Assembly: GCF_002086815.1 (NCBI RefSeq)
Contig: NZ_MVID01000038.1
Coordinates: forward strand, 1 to 50,463
Length of the DNA: 50,463 bases
Source of the DNA: Mycolicibacterium parafortuitum
GTDB lineage: Bacteria > Actinomycetota > Actinomycetes > Mycobacteriales > Mycobacteriaceae
Reading direction: 5' to 3'
Shown here: positions 1 to 7,482 of the stretch, in pieces
How the letters are laid out: the number at the start of each line of letters is the position of its first letter
Position numbering within the stretch: position 1 is the stretch's first letter
Notes under the pieces: model-generated
What the model was told of the DNA's origin: nothing
Databases searched by the model: none
Seen by the model: only the letters and a program-made list of their open reading frames with translations
Made by a program: the position numbers and the translations under genes

Positions 1-51
1 AGCCGTCCTACGCGCCATCACCCTCTGGCTGCCGCATTTGTCAGACACGCC

Positions 52-909
52 CTAGTCGAGTTCGAGGTCCTTGCGGAACCGGCGCATCCCGTCGATCTTC
101 TGATCCAGGGATGCGTCGGGACCGCTGTAGAACATCCACGGCATCGTGACGATTCCGGTGATCCCACCGGCGGCCGCCCGGGCGTAATGCTCCGGGGTGA
201 ACGCATCGGTCAGCGGCGTGATGACTTCGAAACCTTCCATGCCCAAGCCCTTTTCGGCCCGCAACTCCCCCAGCGCAGAAACGCGTTCCAATGCGCGGTC
301 CAAACTGATCAGGTCCCCGATCCAGCCGTCGTGGCGCGCCGCTCGGCGCAGCGCGATGTCGGACAGCCCGCCGACGTACACCGGGATCGGCGGCGGGGTG
401 GGTTCCATCTCCAGCCGCGGGGTCGTGTAGAACTCACCGGAGAACTCGGTCCAGCCGGGCGCCCAGAGCGCCTTCATCAGCTCCAGCATCTCGTCGGTGC
501 GCTTGCCGCGCCGCTCGAATCGCTGACCCAGCAGCTCGAATTCCTCACGGCACCACCCCACTCCGATGCCGAGCTCGAGTCGACCGGAAGCCAGTGCGGC
601 GGCGGTCCCGATGGCCTTGGCCGCCGAATACGGGTCCCGCATCGCCGGCAGGTACACCGTGGTCACGAAGTGCAGTCGCGACGTGACCAGCGCGACCGCG
701 CCGATCATCACCCACGGGTCGGGCCAGTCGGTGAACGCCTCCCAGCGCCGCTTTCCGTCCTTGGTGTACGGGTACGGCGTCTGCAGTGTCTCCAGGTTGA
801 CCACGTGGTCGGGGATCGCCATCCCGTGGTAGCCGAGTTCGTCTGCGGCTTTGGCGATCTCGACGGCCTCCCGGGTATCGAGGAACGCGGTCGACACGTA
901 GAACTTCAT
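52..909 (-). CDS. LLM-class F420-dependent oxidoreductase
   Basis: A 285-residue protein of the luciferase-like (LLM) flavin/F420 oxidoreductase family. It starts MKFYVSTAFLDTREAVEIAK and has the TIM-barrel pattern of the F420-dependent subfamily: early 'GYHGMAIPDHV', 'LALASGRLELGIGVGW'-type glycine-rich strand near residues 100-115 and 'PIPVYVGG' near residue 175. Members transfer hydride from F420H2 to diverse substrates in the cytoplasm; the substrate cannot be told from sequence. The ATG overlaps the stop of the upstream thioesterase gene by 4 nt (ATGA), so the two are translationally coupled. The first 51 bases of the window, downstream of this gene, hold nothing I can identify. Confidence 0.85.
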   Translation of the reverse strand: MKFYVSTAFLDTREAVEIAKAADELGYHGMAIPDHVVNLETLQTPYPYTKDGKRRWEAFTDWPDPWVMIGAVALVTSRLHFVTTVYLPAMRDPYSAAKAIGTAAALASGRLELGIGVGWCREEFELLGQRFERRGKRTDEMLELMKALWAPGWTEFSGEFYTTPRLEMEPTPPPIPVYVGGLSDIALRRAARHDGWIGDLISLDRALERVSALGELRAEKGLGMEGFEVITPLTDAFTPEHYARAAAGGITGIVTMPWMFYSGPDASLDQKIDGMRRFRKDLELD

Positions 910-1532
910 CCGGCGTCACGCGCCCATGCCGGCGTGATGAACACCCCGTCGGCCTCGACCGTGACCCCCTCGTCGTCCATCAGGTACCCCCGGGCGAACG
1001 TCTTGGCACCTTCGGTGCGTTCCACGAACGCCTCGGCCCGCAGCGACCCCAACGGGGTGCCGCGCACGTAGCGCAGGCTGATGGTGCCGGTGAACCGGGC
1101 CTTGGTGAGGCTGTCGCTGGCGACCTCGCCGAGGAGTTGGTCGAGCACCAGAGCGCACACACCGCCGTGCACCCATCCCGGCGGCCCTTCGTAGACGGGC
1201 CCGAGCGTGAACTCGCTCCAGCACCGGCCGGCGAGGTCGTGTTCGACGACGATCGGCGGGCTGATCGCATTGCGCAGCCCCACCGCCGGATTGCCCCAGG
1301 TGACGGGGCGGCCGGTGTCCGCGTGCCGCAGCACCGGCCGGTCCTCGCGCACGCGCTGCCGCAGCAGCGCGGTGGCGGCCTCCAGGTGCCCGAGCGCCTC
1401 GCGCACCGTCGCATCACCGACGTCGGTGTGGACGCCGACGTCGACAAGCGTGCGCAACGCATCGGTCAGCGGCGCATACCGGCCGCGCTCCCGGTCATAC
1501 TCCTCGGCACTGATCAGATCGAACTGGAACAC
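906..1532 (-). CDS. PaaI-family hotdog thioesterase
   Basis: A 208-residue hotdog-fold protein. The C-terminal two thirds carry the PaaI-like core: 'GWVHGGVCALVLDQLLGEV', followed by a 'TKARFTGTISLRYVRGTPLG' strand pair. Such enzymes hydrolyse acyl-CoA thioesters. The N-terminal 80 residues are an extension seen in actinobacterial homologues. The start is GTG at 1532, chosen because GGGAGG lies 5 nt upstream on the minus strand. It is followed directly, with a 4-nt overlap, by the F420-type oxidoreductase gene, so both probably act in one lipid or xenobiotic pathway (inference). Confidence 0.8.
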   Translation of the reverse strand: MFQFDLISAEEYDRERGRYAPLTDALRTLVDVGVHTDVGDATVREALGHLEAATALLRQRVREDRPVLRHADTGRPVTWGNPAVGLRNAISPPIVVEHDLAGRCWSEFTLGPVYEGPPGWVHGGVCALVLDQLLGEVASDSLTKARFTGTISLRYVRGTPLGSLRAEAFVERTEGAKTFARGYLMDDEGVTVEADGVFITPAWARDAG

Positions 1533-1545
1533 TCAGCCTCCCGGC

Positions 1546-1595
1546 CAATCGGGCGGCTCAGCCGCCGAAACAATCGGGCGGCTCAGCCGCCGAAA
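1546..1595. repeat. Perfect 25-bp tandem duplication containing a hairpin
   Basis: Two adjacent identical 25-bp units (1546-1570 and 1571-1595), each beginning CAATCGGGCGG and ending GCCGCCGAAA. Each unit holds the inverted repeat GGCGGC-TCA-GCCGCC. The right unit contains the last codons and stop of glnE; the left unit lies in the short gap before the thioesterase gene. It looks like a duplication of the glnE 3' end, and each copy could fold as a small GC hairpin. Confidence 0.9.
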
Positions 1596-4558
1596 ACTTT
1601 CCGCACCACAGCTTTTGCCCGACGGGTAACCCGCAGGTAGTTGTCCAGGAACTCGCCGCCGTCGCCGTCGGGCCACCCCGCGGCGACCGCGACGGCGTTG
1701 AGCAGCTTGCCCGGCCCGGGCAGCTGATCGGTCGGCTTGCCGCGCACCAGCACCAGCGCGTTGCGCGCGCGCGTCGCGGTCAGCCACGCCTCCCGCAGCA
1801 GTTCGATGTCGCCCTCGGCGATCAGCTCGGCGGCGCCGATCGCGTTCAGTGTGTCCAGCGTCGAGGTGGTGTGCAGCGCCGGGATCTTGTGCGCGAAACG
1901 CATCTGCAGCAGCTGCACGGTCCACTCGATGTCGGCGAGACCGCCGCGCCCCAGCTTGGTGTGGGTGTTCGGGTCGGCACCGCGGGGCAGCCGTTCGGCG
2001 TCCACCCGCGCCTTGATGCGCCGGATCTCCTGCACGGTCTCCGGCGACACCCCGCCGGCCGGGTACCGGGTCTTGTCGATCATCAGCAGGAACCGCTCGC
2101 CGAGCTCCAGATCGCCGGCCACCCGGTGCGCCCGCAGCAACGCCTGGGTCTCCCACGGCTGCGCCCACTGGGCGTAGTACGCCTCGTAGGACGCCAGGGT
2201 GCGCACCAGGGGTCCGCTGCGCCCCTCGGGGCGCAGGTTCGCGTCGACCTCCAGCGGCGGGTCGGCGCTCGGCGTCCCGAGCCGCGCACGGACCTGTTCG
2301 GCCACCGACACCGCCCACTTCACGGCGACGGACTCCTCGACGCCCGCGTGGGGTTCGCACACGAACAGCACATCGGCATCGGAACCGTAGCCCAGTTCGC
2401 CGCCGCCGAGCCGACCCATCCCGATCACGGCGATCCGTGCCGGCACACCGCTTTCCGGGGTGTTCGCGCGGATCACCGCGTCCAGTGCCGCCTGCAGCAC
2501 CGCGACCCACACCAGGGTGAGCTGCTTGCACACGTCCGTCACGTCCAGCATGCCGAGCAGATCGGCGGACGCGATCCGCGCCAGTTCGCGGCGCCGCAGC
2601 GAACGCGCCGCCGCGATCGCCCGGATCGGGTCGGTGTGCCGGGCCGCTGAGGCCACCAAAGACTTTGCGACGCTTTCGGTGTCGACGTCGCACAGCTTGG
2701 GGCCGTCGGGGCCGTCGGCGTAGAGCTGGATCACCTCGGGGGCGCGCATCAGAAGCTCGGGCACATACGCCGACGTGCCCAGCACGTGCATCAGCCGCTT
2801 GGCGACCGCGCCCTCGTCGCGCAGGGTTCCCAGATACCACCGCGCCTCGGCGAGTTCGTCGGACAGCCTGCGGTAGGCCAGCAGCCCCGCATCCGGGTCG
2901 GGGGTGTCCGACAACCAGTCCAGCAGTGTCGGCAGCAGCACCTGCTGCACCCGGCCGCGGCGGCCGGACCCACCCGTCAACGCCGCGAGGTGGGTGAGCG
3001 CGCTCTGGGGACCCTCGTAGCCCAGTGCGGCCAGCTGGCGTTCGGCGGCCTCGGTGCTCATCACGTCCGAAATGCCAAGAGGCGTCTGGGTGACCGATTC
3101 GAGCAGCGGCTGATAGAACAGCTTCGCGTGCAGCCGCGACACCCGGTGGCTCTGGCGTTTGAGCTCCTCGCGCAGCACCCCGAGCGCGTCGTGGCGTCCG
3201 TCGGGGCGCATGTGCGCGGCGCGCGCCAGCCACCGCATCGCCTCTTCGTCGTCGGCCTCGGGCAGCATGTGGGTGCGCTTGAGGCGCTGCAGCTGCAGGC
3301 GGTGTTCGAGCAGCCGCAGGAATTCGTACGACGCGGTCATGTTGGCGGCGTCGTCGCGACCGATGTAGCCGGCATCTCCCAGCGCGGCCAGCGCGGCGAC
3401 GGTCGACGCGACGTGCAGCGAGTCGTCGTTGCGGCCGTGCACCAGCTGCAGCAGCTGCACCGCGAACTCGACGTCGCGCAGACCGCCTGTGCCGAGCTTG
3501 ATCTCGCGGTCGCGCATCCCGGCGGGCACGAGTTCCTCGACGCGCCTGCGCATCGCCTGTACCTCGGGCACGAAGTCCTCGCGTTGGGATGCGGTCCACA
3601 CCATCGGCATCAGCGCGTCGATGTAGCGCTTGCCGAGATCCATGTCGCCGGCGGCCGGACGCGCCTTCAGCAGCGCCTGGAACTCCCACGTCTTGGCCCA
3701 GCGCTCGTAGTAGGCGACGTGCGAGTCCAGGGTGCGGACCAGCTGGCCCCGCTTGCCCTCCGGGCGCAGCGCGGCGTCCACTTCGAAGAACGCCTCGGAC
3801 GCCAGCCGCATCATCTCTCCCGCGATGCGGGTCGCGGTGGCCAGGCTGCTGTGGGAGTCGTCGTCGGCGACGAAGATGACGTCGACGTCGCTGACGTAAT
3901 TCAGTTCGCGCGCACCGCACTTGCCCATCGCGACGACGGTCAGCGCGGGCTCCGGTTTGTCGCCGCAGACCGAGGCGGTGGCCACCTGCAGCGCGCCGGC
4001 GAGCGCCGCGTCGGCGAGGTCGGAGAGGTGCTCCCCGACGACGGTGAACGGCAGCACCGGCTCGTTCTCCACCACCGACGCCACGTCGAGGGCGGCCAGC
4101 ACGAGCAGCCGGTCGCGGTACAGCGTGCGCAGCGGAGGCACCGCCGCGGTGGGGTTCTCCGTCTTCGCGGCTTCCCCGGCGAACATCTCGCGCAGTACGT
4201 GCGGCACCGGCAGCGATACGGCACCGGCGAGCAACCGCCAGGACTGGGGGTTGGCGACCAGGTGGTCGCCCAGCGCGAGCGAAGACCCCAGCACACCGAA
4301 CAGCCGTCCCCGCAGCGAGCGGTCCTTGAGCAGCGCGGCGTCGAGCTCGGCCCAGTCGGGGCCGAGCGCCTCGGACAGCCGGACGATCGCCTTGAGAGCG
4401 GTGTCGGCGTCCGGGGCACGCGAGAGCGACCACAACAGTTCGACGTGGACGTCGGTGTTCCATCCGAGTCCGTCGAGATCGGACTGCGCCTTGGGTTCAA
4501 CGAGCCCGAGCCGACCGACTCCGGGCAGCTTGGGTCGCTGCGTCGCGGGTTTGGCCAC
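1583..4558 (-). CDS. glnE: Bifunctional glutamine synthetase adenylyltransferase/deadenylyltransferase
   Basis: GlnE (991 residues) attaches AMP to, and removes it from, a tyrosine of dodecameric type I-beta glutamine synthetase (GlnA1), tuning it to nitrogen supply. It has the two nucleotidyltransferase halves of the family. 'MGKCGARELNYVSDVDV' around residues 211-227 is the deadenylylase half, and 'GMGRLGGGELGYGSDADV' around residue 715 is the adenylylase half; both show the GxG...SDxD signature. The N-terminal 'ATQRPKLPGVGRLGLVEP' matches M. tuberculosis GlnE as I remember it. I chose GTG at 4558 because the homologue begins there; an upstream TTG at 4582 is also in frame. It lies directly downstream of glnA2 on the same strand. 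Confidence 0.96.
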   Translation of the reverse strand: MAKPATQRPKLPGVGRLGLVEPKAQSDLDGLGWNTDVHVELLWSLSRAPDADTALKAIVRLSEALGPDWAELDAALLKDRSLRGRLFGVLGSSLALGDHLVANPQSWRLLAGAVSLPVPHVLREMFAGEAAKTENPTAAVPPLRTLYRDRLLVLAALDVASVVENEPVLPFTVVGEHLSDLADAALAGALQVATASVCGDKPEPALTVVAMGKCGARELNYVSDVDVIFVADDDSHSSLATATRIAGEMMRLASEAFFEVDAALRPEGKRGQLVRTLDSHVAYYERWAKTWEFQALLKARPAAGDMDLGKRYIDALMPMVWTASQREDFVPEVQAMRRRVEELVPAGMRDREIKLGTGGLRDVEFAVQLLQLVHGRNDDSLHVASTVAALAALGDAGYIGRDDAANMTASYEFLRLLEHRLQLQRLKRTHMLPEADDEEAMRWLARAAHMRPDGRHDALGVLREELKRQSHRVSRLHAKLFYQPLLESVTQTPLGISDVMSTEAAERQLAALGYEGPQSALTHLAALTGGSGRRGRVQQVLLPTLLDWLSDTPDPDAGLLAYRRLSDELAEARWYLGTLRDEGAVAKRLMHVLGTSAYVPELLMRAPEVIQLYADGPDGPKLCDVDTESVAKSLVASAARHTDPIRAIAAARSLRRRELARIASADLLGMLDVTDVCKQLTLVWVAVLQAALDAVIRANTPESGVPARIAVIGMGRLGGGELGYGSDADVLFVCEPHAGVEESVAVKWAVSVAEQVRARLGTPSADPPLEVDANLRPEGRSGPLVRTLASYEAYYAQWAQPWETQALLRAHRVAGDLELGERFLLMIDKTRYPAGGVSPETVQEIRRIKARVDAERLPRGADPNTHTKLGRGGLADIEWTVQLLQMRFAHKIPALHTTSTLDTLNAIGAAELIAEGDIELLREAWLTATRARNALVLVRGKPTDQLPGPGKLLNAVAVAAGWPDGDGGEFLDNYLRVTRRAKAVVRKVFGG

Positions 4559-4589
4559 GCCAACAAGGTAGCGCGGACCCAACCGGGAT

Positions 4590-5930
4590 CTACAGGGACA
4601 GGTAGTTCTTCAGCTCGAACGGCGTCACGTGGCTGCGGTAGTTCTCCCACTCGCGGCGCTTGTTGCGCAGGAAGAAGTCGAACACGTGCTCCCCGAGCGC
4701 CTCGGCGACCAGCTCGGAGTTCTCCATCTCCGACAGCGCGACGCCGAGCGAACCGGGCAGTTCCTTGTAGCCCATCGCGCGCCGCTCCTCGGGAGTCAGG
4801 CTCCAGACGTTGTCCTCGGCCTCCGGGCCCAGCACGTAGTTCTTCTCGATGCCGCGCAGACCGGCGGCCAGCAGCACCGCGAAGGTCAGGTAAGGGTTGC
4901 AGGCCGAGTCCGGGCTGCGGACCTCGACCCGCCGCGACGACACCTTGTGCGGCGTGTACATCGGGACGCGCACCAGCGCCGAACGGTTGGCGGCCCCCCA
5001 CGACGCGGCGGTCGGGGCCTCGCCGCCGTGCACCAGGCGCTTGTAGGAGTTCACCCACTGGTTGGTGACGGCGCTGATCTCGTTGGCGTGCTCGAGAATG
5101 CCCGCGATGAACGACTTTCCGACATCGGAGAGCTGAAGCGGGTCATCGGGGCTGTGGAACGCGTTGGTATCGCCCTCGAACAGGCTCATGTGCGTGTGCA
5201 TCGCCGACCCCGGGTGCTCGGCGAACGGCTTGGGCATGAACGACGCCCGCACCCCGTCGCCGAGGGCGACCTCCTTGACGAGGTACCGGAACGTCATCAC
5301 GTTGTCGGCCATCGACAGCGCGTCGGCGTAGCGCAGATCGATCTCCTGCTGGCCGGGCGCGCCCTCGTGGTGGCTGAACTCCACCGAGATGCCCATCTGT
5401 TCGAGGGCGTCGATGGCGTGCCTGCGGAAGTTCGGCGCCGAATCGTGCACGGCCTGGTCGAAGTAGCCGCCGTTGTCGGCCGGGATCGGCGGCGCGCCGT
5501 CGTCGGCGCCGGGCTTGAGAAGGAAGAACTCGATCTCGGGGTGCACGTAGCAGGAGAACCCGAGGTCGGAGGCCTTCGCCAGCTGGCGGCGCAGGACGTG
5601 CCGCGAGTCGGCCCAGGACGGGGAGCCGTCGGGCATGGTGATATCGCAGAACATCCGCGCCGAGTGGTGCTTGCCAGAGCTGTCGGACCACGGCAGCACC
5701 TGGAAGGTGGACGGATCCGGGCGGGCGACCATATCGGCCTCGGAGACGCGCGCGAAGCCCTCGATCGACGAACCGTCGAAGCCGATGCCCTCTTCGAAGG
5801 CGCCCTCGAGTTCGGCGGGCGCGATGGCGACCGACTTCAGGTATCCGAGGACGTCGGTGAACCACAACCGGACGAAGCGGATATCGCGTTCCTCCAGCGT
5901 GCGCAGCACGAATTCCTTCTGCCGATCCAT
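4590..5930 (-). CDS. glnA2: Glutamine synthetase, type I-alpha (GlnA2)
   Basis: GlnA2 (446 residues, the same length as the M. tuberculosis protein) makes glutamine from glutamate, ammonium and ATP. Seen motifs: 'FDGSSIEGF' at 51-59, metal-binding glutamates in 'PEIEFF' at 131-136, and the ATP-binding signature 'KPFAEHPGSAMHTHMSLF' at 234-251. In the C-terminal loop that holds the adenylylated tyrosine of I-beta enzymes ('LYDLPPEE' type), this protein reads 'NVWSLTPEE' with Trp376, so it should not be a substrate of the adjacent GlnE. TAGGCT lies 6 nt before the ATG, suggesting a leaderless transcript, with a GlnR-like site just upstream. It is followed at once by glnE. Confidence 0.96.
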   Translation of the reverse strand: MDRQKEFVLRTLEERDIRFVRLWFTDVLGYLKSVAIAPAELEGAFEEGIGFDGSSIEGFARVSEADMVARPDPSTFQVLPWSDSSGKHHSARMFCDITMPDGSPSWADSRHVLRRQLAKASDLGFSCYVHPEIEFFLLKPGADDGAPPIPADNGGYFDQAVHDSAPNFRRHAIDALEQMGISVEFSHHEGAPGQQEIDLRYADALSMADNVMTFRYLVKEVALGDGVRASFMPKPFAEHPGSAMHTHMSLFEGDTNAFHSPDDPLQLSDVGKSFIAGILEHANEISAVTNQWVNSYKRLVHGGEAPTAASWGAANRSALVRVPMYTPHKVSSRRVEVRSPDSACNPYLTFAVLLAAGLRGIEKNYVLGPEAEDNVWSLTPEERRAMGYKELPGSLGVALSEMENSELVAEALGEHVFDFFLRNKRREWENYRSHVTPFELKNYLSL

Positions 5931-5936
5931 GCCCGC

Positions 5937-5942
5937 AGCCTA
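5937..5942 (-). promoter_or_regulatory. Probable -10 element of glnA2 (leaderless)
   Basis: TAGGCT on the minus strand fits TANNNT and is separated from the glnA2 ATG by 6 nt, which places the transcription start at or next to the A of the ATG. No Shine-Dalgarno sequence is present. Inferred from sequence only. Confidence 0.55.
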
Positions 5943-5952
5943 GGTCGGAGCT

Positions 5953-5972
5953 GTTAAATCCGTGTTACACGG
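5953..5972. promoter_or_regulatory. GlnR-like half-site pair and overlapping palindrome between glnA2 and a VOC gene
   Basis: On the plus strand GTTAA-N6-GTTAC (5953-5968); on the minus strand GTAAC-N6-TTAAC. This resembles the actinobacterial GlnR box, gTnAC-N6-GaAAC. Overlapping it is a perfect palindrome CCGTGT-T-ACACGG (5960-5972). The site is about 23-38 nt upstream of the glnA2 start, just behind its -10, a sensible place for a nitrogen regulator. The match is partial, so the assignment is tentative. Confidence 0.4.
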
Positions 5973-5986
5973 CGAAGGCGTTTGCC

Positions 5987-6565
5987 ATGATCATGCGCGT
6001 GCCGCTCTTCGAACAACCGTGGTCCGGGGATGAGTTCCGATTCTTCCAGCTCGGCCACGTCGTCGACGATGTCCTGACCGCCGCGGCCGACTGGGCCCGC
6101 ACGTTCGGGGTCGGACCCTTCCACGTGCTGCCGGTCGCCGAGCAAGGATTTAACCACGACGGCGCGGTGCACACGATCCGGCTGCAGGTCGCGGTCGCGC
6201 AGGCCGGGCCCGTGCAGATCGAACTGATCCAGCAGCATTGCGACACCCCGAGCATCTATTCCGAGTGGAGCCGCGGCGGGACCAGCGCCTTCCACCAGTT
6301 GGCCACCGTGACATCTGATTACGACGCCAAGACGGCGCACTTCGCCGCACTCGGCTACCGGATCGCCGCGCAGAGCACCGGCGGCGGGTTCCGGGTCGGC
6401 TACGTCGACACCGTCGCCGACTTCGGCTTCTACACCGAGGTCGTCGAGGCGCCTCCGGCGTTCCTGACACAGGTGAGCGCGATCGCCGAGACGTGTGCCC
6501 GCTGGGACGGGCGCGACCCGGTACGCATCATGACCCGCGACGGCTACCGGGTGCCGGCCCTGTGA
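5987..6565 (+). CDS. VOC-family (glyoxalase-like) protein
   Basis: A 192-residue vicinal-oxygen-chelate protein: 'FRFFQLGHVVDDVLTAAADW' opens the first beta-alpha-beta-beta-beta unit and 'GTSAFHQLATVTSDYDAKTA' the second. Such proteins bind a divalent metal and act as lyases, isomerases or dioxygenases; this one is not recognisable further. Two ATGs are possible, 5987 and 5993; AAGG at 5975-5978 slightly favours the first. It diverges from glnA2 across a 56-bp gap and overlaps the following acyl-CoA thioesterase by 4 nt (GTGA), so the pair is translationally coupled. I do not remember these two genes at this place in M. tuberculosis. Confidence 0.8.
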   Translation: MIMRVPLFEQPWSGDEFRFFQLGHVVDDVLTAAADWARTFGVGPFHVLPVAEQGFNHDGAVHTIRLQVAVAQAGPVQIELIQQHCDTPSIYSEWSRGGTSAFHQLATVTSDYDAKTAHFAALGYRIAAQSTGGGFRVGYVDTVADFGFYTEVVEAPPAFLTQVSAIAETCARWDGRDPVRIMTRDGYRVPAL

Positions 6566-7482
6566 CGACCTCCGATTTCTCCGGCCCGCTGCACGGATCC
6601 GATCTCGAAGGGCCGGTGCTCGAATCCCTCGACACGCTCGAGACGGCGCTGACGCTGCAGCCGTTGGGCGACAACCGGTTCCGGGCCACCAGCGAACGCG
6701 ACCGGTTCGGCCGCATCTTCGGCGGCCAACTGCTCGCCCAGGCGCTCTACGCCGCGTCCCGCACCGTCGACGAGCACGCACCCCACTCGCTGCACGCCTA
6801 CTTCGTGCAGACCGGCGCGTCGGACACCCCGGTCGACATCGCCGTCACCGCGGTCCGGGACGGGCGGTCGATGGCGACCCGGCAGGTCACCGTCACGCAG
6901 GGTGAACGCACGCTGCTGACCGCGATGGCCTCGTTCCACAGCAACGGCGCCGAGACCGTGCTGGAGAGCGCCCCGCCGGACGTCGAAGGCCCCGAGGCCA
7001 TGCCGCTGTTGCAGCACTGGGTGCACCGCGTCCCGCCCGCGCTGCGCCGGCACGCCCAGAACTGGATCGACGTGCCGCCCGCGGTGGAGCTGCGGATCGC
7101 CGAGCCGACGAACTTCCTCGGCGGACCGCAGGTGCCCGGCCCGCGGTCGCACTGGATGCGCCTGCCCCGCCCGATCGCCGACGAGCCGGCGCTGCACACC
7201 GCGATGCTCGCCTACGCCAGCGACTACCTGCTGTTGGACATGGCGTTGCGCAACCATCCCGAACCCGCCGACTACCGGTCGCTGGCCGCCGTCAGCGTCG
7301 ACCACGCGCTGTGGCTGCACCGCCCCGTGCGGTTCGACCAGTGGCATCTCTACATGCAGGAGACCGTCGAGATCGCCGGTCACCGCGCGCTGATCCGCGG
7401 CACGATCCGGGACCGCGGCGGTCACACCGTGGCCAGCTCCTCGCAGGAGGTGCTGATCCGGCCGGTCGCCAACCAGCCGTAG
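6562..7482 (+). CDS. Acyl-CoA thioesterase II (TesB-like)
   Basis: A 306-residue double-hotdog acyl-CoA thioesterase. The N-terminal half has 'RIFGGQLLAQALYAASRTV' (the FGGQ motif) and 'PHSLHAYFVQTGASDTPVDI'. The C-terminal half has 'YASDYLLLDMALRNH' and 'VSVDHALWLHRPVRFDQWHLY', typical of TesB. It releases free fatty acid from medium- or long-chain acyl-CoA. The GTG at 6562 is chosen because it overlaps the stop of the VOC gene as GTGA; an in-frame ATG at 6493 lies inside that gene and is unlikely. The stop abuts, with no gap, the stop of the convergent serine hydrolase gene. Confidence 0.9.
   Translation: MTTSDFSGPLHGSDLEGPVLESLDTLETALTLQPLGDNRFRATSERDRFGRIFGGQLLAQALYAASRTVDEHAPHSLHAYFVQTGASDTPVDIAVTAVRDGRSMATRQVTVTQGERTLLTAMASFHSNGAETVLESAPPDVEGPEAMPLLQHWVHRVPPALRRHAQNWIDVPPAVELRIAEPTNFLGGPQVPGPRSHWMRLPRPIADEPALHTAMLAYASDYLLLDMALRNHPEPADYRSLAAVSVDHALWLHRPVRFDQWHLYMQETVEIAGHRALIRGTIRDRGGHTVASSSQEVLIRPVANQP

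Noticed and set aside
1533..4463. A 976-codon minus-strand frame overlapping glnE
   Set aside because: It is out of frame with the GlnE motifs and consists of Arg/Ala/Gly-rich sequence; glnE is clearly the coding frame.
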